Source of the DNA: an uncultured Flavobacteriaceae bacterium
Lineage (GTDB): Bacteria; Bacteroidota; Bacteroidia; Flavobacteriales; Flavobacteriaceae
DNA length: 6,958 bases
Direction of reading: 5' to 3'
Assembly (NCBI GenBank): GCA_947311745.1
Contig: CAMZLT010000047.1
Coordinates: 1 to 6,958 of the forward strand
The translations under genes were made by a program, and so were the position numbers. Shown piece by piece: positions 1-6,864 of the stretch (position 1 is its first letter; every line of letters starts with the position of its first letter). The notes beneath the pieces were generated by a model. That model saw nothing but the letters and a program-made list of their open reading frames with translations. It did not search any database and was not told the origin of the DNA.

Positions 1-370
1 AAAGAAAAATGTTGGTTTATTGGCTTATTCGCCTTTGGCTTTTGGTATTTTGTCTGGTAAATTCCTTAACGGAAGAAAACATCCTAACTCTCGTGTTGAA
101 CTGTTTCCTCAAATGTCTAGGTATAATAATATTCAAGTAGAAAATGTGGTAAAAAAATATGCCGAAATTGCAAAAAAGCATCAGTTGAATTTTACTCAAA
201 TGGCTTTAGCTTTTGTAAATCAGCAACCTTTTGTTACCAGTAATATTATTGGAGCAACCAATCTTAATCAATTAAAAGAAAACATAGAAAGTATAAATAT
301 AACCTTATCGGAAGAAGTTTTAAAAGAAATTGAATCTGTTTTTATAACGCAACCAAATCCTGCTCCTTAA
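1..370 (+). CDS. tas: Aldo/keto reductase of the Tas type, C-terminal part (5' end outside window)
   Basis: The reading frame is already open at base 2 and runs to TAA at 368-370, giving the last 122 residues of a protein cut by the window edge; the TTG at 20 is an internal Leu codon, not a start. The residues follow E. coli Tas, an NADP(H)-dependent aldo/keto reductase, closely from memory: LLAYSPLAFGILSGK (a late barrel strand and the start of the cofactor-binding region), then FTQMALAFVNQQPFV, then the NIIGATNLNQLKENIES block, which in this family contacts the NADP phosphate and adenine, and a C-terminal PAP. The enzyme family reduces aldehydes and ketones in the cytoplasm; the substrate cannot be read from this fragment. 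The catalytic Asp/Tyr/Lys/His residues lie upstream and are not visible. The gene ends 117 bases before the next + strand gene, with a hairpin between them. The symbol rests on family resemblance, not proven orthology. Confidence 0.88.
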   Translation, partial: KKNVGLLAYSPLAFGILSGKFLNGRKHPNSRVELFPQMSRYNNIQVENVVKKYAEIAKKHQLNFTQMALAFVNQQPFVTSNIIGATNLNQLKENIESINITLSEEVLKEIESVFITQPNPAP

Positions 371-384
371 AAATTTACATTATA

Positions 385-428
385 AACCCTTCCAGTAATA
401 TACTGTTGATATTAAGGCTGGCAAGGTT
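385..428 (+). terminator. Long two-part hairpin between tas and the TIGR02757 gene (possible terminator or processing element)
   Basis: The outer arms AACCcTTCCAG (385-395) and CTGGcAAGGTT (418-428) pair over ten base pairs with one unpaired C on each side. Inside, TAATAT (396-401) pairs perfectly with ATATTA (409-414) around a seven-base loop, leaving AGG (415-417) bulged. No T-tract follows on the + strand, so it is not a textbook intrinsic terminator. It lies 15 bases past the tas stop and 60 bases before the next start, so it may end or stabilise the tas transcript. The rest of the 371-487 gap is AT-rich. AAACTTTG at 463-470 resembles a flavobacterial -7 element with one mismatch, but its only candidate -33 TTTG (434-437) is too far upstream, so I call no promoter. 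Confidence 0.4.
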
Positions 429-487
429 AAAAATTTGGTTAAATCATATCTATAGTCTTTACAAACTTTGCGTGAAAAAACTAAAAA

Positions 488-1252
488 ATGACTCAAACAG
501 AACTCCAACAATTTTTAGACGAAAAAGTAATTCAATACAATCAGCCTAAATTTATTGAATCTGATCCTATTCAAATACCTCATCAGTTTTCAAAAAAAGA
601 AGATATTGAAATTGCAGGGTTTTTAACCGCTACTATTGCTTGGGGAAAACGACCAATGATTATAAAAAACGCTAATAAAATGATGTCGTTTTTAGATAAT
701 TCACCACACGAATTTATACTTAACCACTCACAAAAAGATTTAGATAAAATAGTACATTTTGTACACCGAACGTTTAATATTATTGATTTTACTTTCTTTA
801 TAAAAGCCCTTAAAAATATATATCAAAACCATAAGGGTTTAGAAGCTGTTTTTGCTAAAAACAGTACAAACAATACCATGCAAAATAGTATTCATCAATT
901 TAAAAATACTTTTTTCGAAATTCCACATCCAAAAAGAACCACCAAACATATATCTAATCCTTTAAAAGGCTCTGCTGCAAAACGAATAAACATGTATTTA
1001 CGATGGATGGTTAGGCAAGATAATACTGGTGTAGATTTTGGAATTTGGAAAAGTATTTCACCAAGTGTACTTTCTTGTCCGTTAGATGTGCATAGCGGAA
1101 ATGTAGCGAGAAAATTAGGTTTACTTACAAGAAAACAAAACGATTGGAAAGCTTTGAGTGAACTAGATATAAACCTTAGAAAATTAGATGCAAAAGATCC
1201 TTCAAAATATGATTTTGCCTTGTTTGGCTTAGGTGTGTTTGAAGGATTTTAA
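488..1252 (+). CDS. TIGR02757 / DUF2400 family protein
   Basis: This 254-residue cytoplasmic protein has a length typical of the TIGR02757 (DUF2400) family, widespread in Bacteroidota and without an established function. Recognisable blocks are the N-terminal FLTATIAWGKR (residues 45-55), the NPLKGSAAKRINMYLRWMVR block (157-176), PLDVHSGNVARKLGLLTRKQ (198-217) and the C-terminal DPSKYDFALFGLGV (237-250). The PLDVH segment is reminiscent of the VDTH segment with the catalytic Asp in HhH-GPD base-excision glycosylases such as endonuclease III, so a DNA-repair-like fold is a reasonable inference; Asp200 would be the matching residue. No Fe-S cysteine cluster is visible. The ATG at 488 fits the family N-terminus; the leader is A-rich with no Shine-Dalgarno, as usual in this phylum. 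It is convergent with the defence-like operon and shows no sign of belonging to it. Confidence 0.88.
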   Translation: MTQTELQQFLDEKVIQYNQPKFIESDPIQIPHQFSKKEDIEIAGFLTATIAWGKRPMIIKNANKMMSFLDNSPHEFILNHSQKDLDKIVHFVHRTFNIIDFTFFIKALKNIYQNHKGLEAVFAKNSTNNTMQNSIHQFKNTFFEIPHPKRTTKHISNPLKGSAAKRINMYLRWMVRQDNTGVDFGIWKSISPSVLSCPLDVHSGNVARKLGLLTRKQNDWKALSELDINLRKLDAKDPSKYDFALFGLGVFEGF

Positions 1253-1271
1253 TAGAACTGCAAAGTTTAAG

Positions 1272-1336
1272 TTATACCAATTCTATTTTAAAAAGATAAA
1301 TAATTTATAGCGTATTTTGATGTTGAATTGGTATAA
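1272..1336. repeat. 65-base inverted-repeat element (MITE-like or dispersed intergenic repeat)
   Basis: TTATACCAATTC (1272-1283) and GAATTGGTATAA (1325-1336) are perfect 12-base inverted arms around a 41-base AT-rich spacer. The element sits between two convergent stop codons (1252 and 1457). No T-run follows either arm, so it is not an obvious terminator. No transposase or target-site duplication is visible. Small non-autonomous elements and dispersed palindromes often look like this, but its copy number in the genome cannot be judged from one window. Confidence 0.6.
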
Positions 1337-1413
1337 GGTAATTGTTGTGTTTTGTGTGTAGTTGGGTTGTAGTTTTAGGGACGGTTTGTATATGGTAGTG
1401 TGTAGTTTTGAGA
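1312..1413 (+). other. C-depleted, G/T-rich non-coding tract with TGTAGTT repeats
   Basis: Across 102 bases the + strand carries a single C (1382), while G and T dominate from about 1337 onward. TGTAGTT occurs at 1357-1363, 1368-1374 and 1401-1407; the longer TGTGTAGTT occurs at 1355-1363 and 1399-1407, and TGTAGTTTT at 1368-1376 and 1401-1409. A small hairpin (GTAGT 1402-1406 with ACTAC 1413-1417) closes the tract. No reading frame here resembles a protein. The tract overlaps the right arm of the preceding inverted repeat, so both may belong to one larger repeat unit. Function unknown. Confidence 0.5.
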
Positions 1414-1442
1414 CTACGATAAAAAACTATGGTTTTATATAC

Positions 1443-1454
1443 ATTATTACCGCC
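1443..1454 (-). repeat. Left arm of an inverted repeat bracketing the - strand operon
   Basis: Read on the - strand, this is GGCGGTAATAAT. It matches the arm at 6846-6857 (GGCGGTAACAAT) at 11 of 12 positions in inverted orientation, and similarity continues outward with a gap (ATATAAAAC here, TTATAAAC there). It begins two bases beyond the TOPRIM stop codon. It may be a cassette end or a chance match. Confidence 0.4.
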
Positions 1455-1456
1455 TT

Positions 1457-2107
1457 TTATCTTATAATTCTTTCCAAAAATATTTTCAATGCTTCAATTT
1501 CTTTACTATCTAAATTCCAAAAATGAGTTTTATAATCTCTATTTTCCTCTTTTGCAAAACGCATCCCTTGATAAGTTCTAAAATATGTAAAAATAACATT
1601 TTTATCTTCAAATAATTCATCACAACATTCTTGTGGGGAAAAAGAACTTAGAGAGTTAGCATAATCTTTATAACATTTATGAGACTTATCAAAATGCTCT
1701 TTATTTACAATTTTTAACAATAAAGATTCTAAATCTCCATCATCTTTATTATTAGGAAATAAAAATATATCAAAATTTATAGAAAGTTCTTTTTTTATCC
1801 TTTCCAAATAATTAATTCTTAATTCTTTCCCTCCATTGTTCGGATCTTTTATAGGATTATCCGCATCTTGAAAAACTAAAATATCATAATTTTGATCTCT
1901 AATTTCTTCAAATTTAGTCTTTAAATGGTTTTTAATAGCAGTACAACCACCTGAAACGATAATTTTTATAAATTTATCTGAATTCTTTAATTCTTTTTCT
2001 TTTGATTTATTTTTAACAAGTTTAAAATCAGTAGTATGAAAACACAGGAAATCTTTTAAAAAAACGGCATCTGTTTTCCCCTCGACAAATAAAATATACT
2101 TTTTCAT
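1457..2107 (-). CDS. TOPRIM-domain protein (DUF3226-like), predicted nuclease effector
   Basis: This 216-residue protein starts directly with a TOPRIM fold: strand 1 and the acidic loop ILFVEGKTD (residues 5-13, Glu9), then IIVSGGCTAIKN (49-60), then LVFQDADNP (77-85) carrying the DxD pair Asp81/Asp83. A later FPNNKDDGDLESLLL block (117-131, Glu127) and a C-terminal FWNLDS...LKIFLE block are, as I remember them, typical of DUF3226 proteins encoded beside AAA ATPases. TOPRIM domains bind Mg2+ through these acidic residues and cut or rejoin nucleic acid; in OLD, Gabija GajA and PARIS AriB they are the nuclease effectors. The ATG overlaps the TGA of the upstream ATPase gene as ATGA, so the two are probably translationally coupled and the products are likely partners. 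No signal peptide or membrane segment is seen. Exact family and target (DNA, tRNA or other) are inferred, not shown. Confidence 0.85.
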   Translation of the reverse strand: MKKYILFVEGKTDAVFLKDFLCFHTTDFKLVKNKSKEKELKNSDKFIKIIVSGGCTAIKNHLKTKFEEIRDQNYDILVFQDADNPIKDPNNGGKELRINYLERIKKELSINFDIFLFPNNKDDGDLESLLLKIVNKEHFDKSHKCYKDYANSLSSFSPQECCDELFEDKNVIFTYFRTYQGMRFAKEENRDYKTHFWNLDSKEIEALKIFLERIIR

Positions 2108-5100
2108 AAATCACCACCTCTAATTTCAAAATCGTTTTCGAGCTCATATTTAAATTCATCAAACATACGCGTATATGCTTTTATACTATTATCAGGCAAC
2201 TCTCTTAAAGTAAGTATTCTTGATTTATCTTGGTACGATTTAAAATCATCTTCTGTTAATATATCTGAAAAATGATTCACACATTCAATATTATGTGTAG
2301 TTGCAAAAATTTGAACATTATTCTTATTAGCTACTTTTAAAATTGTTTTCCAAAACTCAGAGAAATGCGAATAATGTATACCTGCATCTATTTCATCAAT
2401 TAGTAATTTCTCATTTTTTTGAAGTGTTATTTGAACCAAAATTCTAAAAAGTTTATTTGCACCTTCACCATACTGGTGTAATGGTGCAGAAATATCACAA
2501 TTAGCTTCTTCAATGTCAATTTCACCTTTCTCTGTGTTAACATTTATTCTTTCAATATTGGGGATAAATATTCTTAGTGATTCAACAAAACTATTACGTT
2601 CAGATTTGATTTTATCAATGTTTTCATAGTATGACAAAGCTAAATCTTTACTAAATCCTTTTCCAAAAGGGATAAGGGGACTTTTTATTAAATCCTTTGG
2701 AAGGATCTTTTTTAAAATTAGAGGCAATTCTATGATTTCATTTTCTTTTCCTTTTATGATAAAACTCAAATACTCATCTGTATCAATGTTTGTTGAATGT
2801 TTATATTTTATTTCTATTTCGTTTCTTTTTGCATTTCTAATTGTATAATTCCATAGATTTCTACCTTCCTCTAATTTGAAATTTAATTCTTTTGAAATGC
2901 TATCATTTTTAATGAAACTATTAAATACTTCATTTAGTTGCAAAATATATTTTTCTTCATTGTTAATTATTGATTTAGAAATATTTATTCTACTGATGTA
3001 TGCGAATAGTAGATTTTTATAATACTGCTCTTTATTTGTGGTAAATAAAAGAGCTTCAAGTAATGATGTTTTTCCAACGTTATTATCACCCACAATCAAA
3101 TTATATTGACCAACATCAGATAATGAAATTTTACCAAATCTACGGAAATTTTGTATTTCTATTTTTGCTATATGCTTACTTGGATACCAATTTATTCTTT
3201 CAGGTAATTCAGTAATTGAATTTAATTCATCTACTGTAAATTTATTGTATATTAACTTGCGATTTTGCGATAATTTAAAATACCTATCATTTATTTCTTT
3301 TACATTTTGATTACTTTTCCATATACATTTTGCCCATCTTTCAATTAAATAATTAGAAATAATTGTAGTCAATCCTTCATCTTTGAGTAAGCCTTCATAA
3401 AAAGTTGTTAATTTATTACAGTTAATGGTATCCTCTATTTTTCTATTTATTTCAATGAACAACTCACTTTCATTTTTTACGAATACGAATGCTTTAAAAA
3501 CTGGTAAATAGTAATCTTCTGAAAAAGAAGTATTCTCATTTTTTAGATAATTGTCAATAATTTCTTTATAAAGGGAAGTTTGTTCATTTTGAGTTTTAAA
3601 TTGAACGAGTGAGGCAAGCCAAAGTACAACATTTTCGTCATCATTTTCCTCTTTGGCTAACTGTATCTTTGAAATACAATATTTTTCATCATATAAATCA
3701 ATCTCAGACCAAGCCTCAATTGCTTCTTTATAATGTTTTAAATCATACCTTATATTTCCTATTTCTTTCCATAATTCAATATCATTTGAATTTGCTATAA
3801 ATTCTAATATTTTGACAAAATCTTTTTTATGTTCTAAAATTTGAATTGTATATGAATTTAATATTAAATTATCAATAAACTCATCTCGCCAATCTAAATC
3901 CTTAATTATTTCTACAAATTTTTCTTTGTTTTTAAATAGAATATCTATATCCTGTTTCATTAATTTCTTACCATCAATAATACGAGAAATGACAATTCTT
4001 ATATCCTGTTCTACTGTTTTTAAATTGTTTCCAATTAGTCTAATTAATTCATTAAAATGCCTTCCTTGAAATAAGCAATTTGCAGCTTCTTCATATTTGG
4101 GTATATTAAAAATTTCATTTAAATAGAATTCAGCCGCTCTTAGATAGTTTCCTTTAATCTGCTCAGAAATAGCTAAACAATCGTAACCGTCTTCTTTCTT
4201 TCCTATTCTGAAGAATTGATTTGCTGCTACTTTTAATCTTGCAGGATTATTATCATATAAACCTTGCTCTTTATCCTTTTTAGCATTTTTAAGAGCATCT
4301 TCTGGGGTACTACTGATTATATTATTTATAGAACCAGGGTTATATTCTATTGTTTTCTCTTTAAAGGAATTAAGCACTTGCCACTTGTCACCTGAAATTG
4401 AAGCGTTATCTACAATTTTCTTCCAAAACAATTCTTCCGAATTTTCACTATCAATAATAATTAATTCTGTCTGAGCACGCGTAAGACCTACGTACAACTT
4501 ATTGAAAAAGAAGCCTCTCCTAAACAGGTCTTCTTTATTTGATTTATTGTCAGTTAGCCTTTCAAAATTATTAATAAAAAATTCACCAAAACCAAATAGA
4601 ACAACTTGCTCATATTCAGCTCCTTTTGCTTCAACAGCAGTTTTAACTTCAATTTCGTCTATTAATGAAAGAATATTATGCTTTTGTATATAATCTTCTT
4701 TCTCTTGTGAATTAACAGGAATAATAAATATTTTATACTTTAATTTTTTTATAAGACTTTCTTTTAAATTGGGTTCATTGTTAATTGTTTTATAATTTAA
4801 AAAAATATTAAAATCTTTATCCAAATTAGAATTAGGACGTTTTGCTTCCTGAGGATTTAATTGTTTTATGCCTAAGTTTTTTATTCTATGATATTGAACA
4901 AAATTTGCTATTGAAACAACAGGTTGGGTTGAACGATAATTGAAGGATGGATTATATACATTTTCATCTTTATTATAATTAAACCCAGCAATTTCTTGCA
5001 ATTCTTCATACAACATACTTGTCATTTCTCCTTGTCTGAATCCAGTAGGATTAACCGTTTGATTTGGGTCGCCTGCAAATACAATTGGGACTTGATTAAT

Positions 5101-6768
5101 TTTTGATAAATCATAGTCTAAGTATTTTGATAACTTGAGTATAAATCTTAATTCAACCCTACAAAAGTCTTGTGCTTCATCACACAATAAAACACTATAT
5201 TTCTTTTTAATTGTTACGTTATTTTCGATGAATCGAATTATTTTAAGCTTATCCCAATAATTGTCTTCATTAATTAATTTTTCATAAAAAGGTAGAACAT
5301 TTTTTTCAATTCCCTCAAATTTATGTTTTGGAATAATACGAGATTTGTTTGGAATAATATCTAAATACTCTTTTGAAGTCACTTTAATATCTGAATTATA
5401 GCCATTTATATATGTAATAATAGTAAACCAAGATATCTCCGCAGAATACTTTTCTATAATATGTTTTTGTATATTTGAATTTTCATATAACTGTTTAAAT
5501 TTAGAGAAATTAAGGTATTTCTTTTCCTTAAAAAGATATTTGTCATTTTCAGGAAGCAGATTTATTAAAAACTTTTTAAAAGAGTTAAAGTGTTTTTTGC
5601 TATCGTTTTTTTGAGAAACGGTTAGACCATTAAATTCAGGATTATTCGTTAATAAGTCAAAAACTGATTTTTTTGTTTGTTCTAGAAGAGTTTCATTTTC
5701 AGTAAGAAAAATTATATCACCATTAATCTCATTAGAACATTTATAATAATAAGAGTTTGCAAACAGATAATATAACATAGTTGATTTTCCACTACCTGCC
5801 TGTCCATTTATGTAATAGGGGAACTTAAATGTTTTGAAAAAAATTATTTGCTCTCGTGTTAATGAAAGATTGCTCAATTCAGTGCTTTTTTGAATTGCAA
5901 ACCATAATTCATCTTTCTTAATAGTCCATTTGGGATAAGACCTAAATGCGTTTCTACTAATACTTTCAATATTTTTTTGAATAGTTATATTATTTTCATT
6001 TATTTCTTTAAGAGCATTATTCCAATAATCTTTTTGTTTTTCAAGGTGGGCTGCATTATACAACAGATAAACTACTTTGTTGTTGTCAATCTTAATTTCA
6101 CTAAATAATATTCCAATGTTTTGAAATTTATATTTTATTATTTTAATTTCGTTTTGTTCTTTTACTATTTCACTATTTAATGATTCAGTATTCGTTATTT
6201 CACTTAAAGCTAATCTAAAAGTATGAACATAATTATCAATCATTCCTTCAGTTACAGAACTACTTAAAGCATATTTAACCCAGTTTTCCGTCTCAAAAAT
6301 GTCATTATCCAATTTTAATTTAAAATCGTTAAGCCAATTAACCATTTCTTCAGTTGGATAGTCTCGATTATCTTCTTTAGTGATTTTCCCCTTTTTATAA
6401 TCACTTATAAATTTTTTTACATCATCATTAGATAATGGGTTTTTTTTAATCCATTCTCCATTTTTTAATTTAGGAAAAATTCTTTTTCCATATACATAAT
6501 CAAAATTTTTATTTGCGACAATATCTCTAACAAAGTACACATTCAATGATTCGTTTCCAATCGAAATACTTTCTTCTTGAATAATTGTCCTTGTTTTAGG
6601 CTTGGAGGTTTTTAACACATACATCTTACCTGTAAAAGAAGATATACTTCCAATGTTTTTCAAATTGGTACGTAAAGTATTTTCTAATATTTTATTGTAA
6701 ATAGATTCTTCACAATCCTTATCTTTTATATTTTCTTTAAATTTCTCACAAAAATGGAACAGTATCAT
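2104..6768 (-). CDS. UvrD-like helicase / TPR-like / OLD-type ATPase fusion, predicted defence protein
   Basis: This 1554-residue protein carries two complete NTPase modules. Residues 1-300 match nothing I recognise. An SF1A helicase follows: Q-motif LTREQ (303-307), Walker A GQAGSGKST (322-330, Lys328), motif II LLCDEAQDF (527-535), motif III GDPNQ (566-570), motif IV FNYRSTQPVV (609-618, Arg612), motif V TAVEAKGAEYEQVV (710-723) and motif VI LYVGLTRAQTELII (758-771, Arg764). Residues 820-1190 are helical and TPR-like, for example DLKHYKEAIEAWSEID (1009-1024). The C-terminal OLD/ABC-type ATPase has IEIQNFRRF (1203-1211), Walker A GDNNVGKTS (1227-1235), signature-like QYGEGANKL (1432-1440), Walker B LLIDEIDAG (1455-1463) and switch ATTHN (1489-1493). 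No key residue is missing. The start at 6768 follows a promoter-like sequence and an A-rich leader without Shine-Dalgarno. The TOPRIM gene overlaps its stop. Helicase, OLD ATPase and TOPRIM together recall Gabija, so an anti-phage role is inferred; a general repair role is the alternative. Confidence 0.9.
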   Translation of the reverse strand: MILFHFCEKFKENIKDKDCEESIYNKILENTLRTNLKNIGSISSFTGKMYVLKTSKPKTRTIIQEESISIGNESLNVYFVRDIVANKNFDYVYGKRIFPKLKNGEWIKKNPLSNDDVKKFISDYKKGKITKEDNRDYPTEEMVNWLNDFKLKLDNDIFETENWVKYALSSSVTEGMIDNYVHTFRLALSEITNTESLNSEIVKEQNEIKIIKYKFQNIGILFSEIKIDNNKVVYLLYNAAHLEKQKDYWNNALKEINENNITIQKNIESISRNAFRSYPKWTIKKDELWFAIQKSTELSNLSLTREQIIFFKTFKFPYYINGQAGSGKSTMLYYLFANSYYYKCSNEINGDIIFLTENETLLEQTKKSVFDLLTNNPEFNGLTVSQKNDSKKHFNSFKKFLINLLPENDKYLFKEKKYLNFSKFKQLYENSNIQKHIIEKYSAEISWFTIITYINGYNSDIKVTSKEYLDIIPNKSRIIPKHKFEGIEKNVLPFYEKLINEDNYWDKLKIIRFIENNVTIKKKYSVLLCDEAQDFCRVELRFILKLSKYLDYDLSKINQVPIVFAGDPNQTVNPTGFRQGEMTSMLYEELQEIAGFNYNKDENVYNPSFNYRSTQPVVSIANFVQYHRIKNLGIKQLNPQEAKRPNSNLDKDFNIFLNYKTINNEPNLKESLIKKLKYKIFIIPVNSQEKEDYIQKHNILSLIDEIEVKTAVEAKGAEYEQVVLFGFGEFFINNFERLTDNKSNKEDLFRRGFFFNKLYVGLTRAQTELIIIDSENSEELFWKKIVDNASISGDKWQVLNSFKEKTIEYNPGSINNIISSTPEDALKNAKKDKEQGLYDNNPARLKVAANQFFRIGKKEDGYDCLAISEQIKGNYLRAAEFYLNEIFNIPKYEEAANCLFQGRHFNELIRLIGNNLKTVEQDIRIVISRIIDGKKLMKQDIDILFKNKEKFVEIIKDLDWRDEFIDNLILNSYTIQILEHKKDFVKILEFIANSNDIELWKEIGNIRYDLKHYKEAIEAWSEIDLYDEKYCISKIQLAKEENDDENVVLWLASLVQFKTQNEQTSLYKEIIDNYLKNENTSFSEDYYLPVFKAFVFVKNESELFIEINRKIEDTINCNKLTTFYEGLLKDEGLTTIISNYLIERWAKCIWKSNQNVKEINDRYFKLSQNRKLIYNKFTVDELNSITELPERINWYPSKHIAKIEIQNFRRFGKISLSDVGQYNLIVGDNNVGKTSLLEALLFTTNKEQYYKNLLFAYISRINISKSIINNEEKYILQLNEVFNSFIKNDSISKELNFKLEEGRNLWNYTIRNAKRNEIEIKYKHSTNIDTDEYLSFIIKGKENEIIELPLILKKILPKDLIKSPLIPFGKGFSKDLALSYYENIDKIKSERNSFVESLRIFIPNIERINVNTEKGEIDIEEANCDISAPLHQYGEGANKLFRILVQITLQKNEKLLIDEIDAGIHYSHFSEFWKTILKVANKNNVQIFATTHNIECVNHFSDILTEDDFKSYQDKSRILTLRELPDNSIKAYTRMFDEFKYELENDFEIRGGDL
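2111..2118 (-). promoter_or_regulatory. Shine-Dalgarno-like site for the TOPRIM gene
   Basis: Read on the - strand, GGTGGTGA matches the anti-SD complement GGAGGTGA at seven of eight positions and ends three bases before the overlapping ATG. It lies within the last codons of the large gene (Gly-Gly-Asp). The large gene in this operon and the TIGR02757 gene have A-rich leaders without such a site, so this one supports the chosen start and deliberate coupled translation. Confidence 0.55.
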
Positions 6769-6785
6769 ATATTTATTCTTTTAGA

Positions 6786-6817
6786 CAAAAGTAGCTTTTT
6801 TAATTTTTTTTAAGAAA
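6786..6817 (-). promoter_or_regulatory. Flavobacterial-type promoter for the two-gene operon
   Basis: On the - strand, TACTTTTG (6793-6786) matches the Bacteroidota -7 consensus TAnnTTTG exactly. A weak -33 partner, TTTC (6817-6814), lies 20 bases upstream, inside the usual spacing but with one mismatch to TTTG. The start codon is 17 bases below the -7 element, predicting a leader of only about 12-15 nucleotides. The stretch between the two elements is nearly all A/T, mostly A. This suggests the operon has its own promoter, although read-through from the co-directional enolase gene is possible because no clear terminator lies between them. Confidence 0.55.
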
Positions 6818-6845
6818 TATGAATTTAGGAATCTTTTTTTTAATT

Positions 6846-6857
6846 GGCGGTAACAAT
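6846..6857 (+). repeat. Right arm of an inverted repeat bracketing the operon
   Basis: GGCGGTAACAAT is an 11-of-12 inverted match to the arm at 1443-1454. It is a GC-rich patch in very AT-rich surroundings, preceded by a run of nine T, and lies between the enolase stop and the operon promoter. On the - strand, ATTG and CAAT around TTACCGC could form a four-pair stem, too weak to call a terminator. Confidence 0.4.
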
Positions 6858-6864
6858 ATTATAA

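Noticed and set aside
20..22. TTG at 20 as the start of a short protein
   Set aside because: The same frame is open upstream to the window edge, and the residues before it (VGL) continue the reductase family sequence.
17..199. Open frame on the - strand under the aldo/keto reductase
   Set aside because: It lies antisense to a clearly recognisable Tas-type coding region and has no family features; a shadow frame.
1421..1426. Intrinsic terminator of the operon at the T-run on the - strand
   Set aside because: No convincing GC-rich stem precedes the T-run on the - strand; only weak AT pairing is possible.
1253..1456. CRISPR array, tRNA or small protein gene in the convergent gap
   Set aside because: The repeats are too short and unevenly spaced for CRISPR, no cloverleaf is seen, and no frame has a plausible start with protein-like composition.
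2100..2110. Frameshift splitting one ATPase-TOPRIM protein into two genes
   Set aside because: The TOPRIM gene has its own ATG, a Shine-Dalgarno-like site, and begins exactly at the family's usual N-terminus, so a true overlapping gene pair is more likely than a broken fusion.
3609..3800. Open frame on the + strand (63 codons)
   Set aside because: Antisense to the TPR-like part of the large protein; no recognisable motif and no promoter or leader of its own.
4502..4693. Open frame on the + strand (63 codons)
   Set aside because: Antisense to helicase motifs V-VI, which are strongly conserved in sense; a shadow frame.
1457..6768. Calling the operon canonical Gabija
   Set aside because: In Gabija the TOPRIM domain is fused to the ATPase and the helicase is separate. 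Here the fusion is the other way round, with a TPR-like region and an unassigned N-terminal region, so the gajA/gajB names would mislead.
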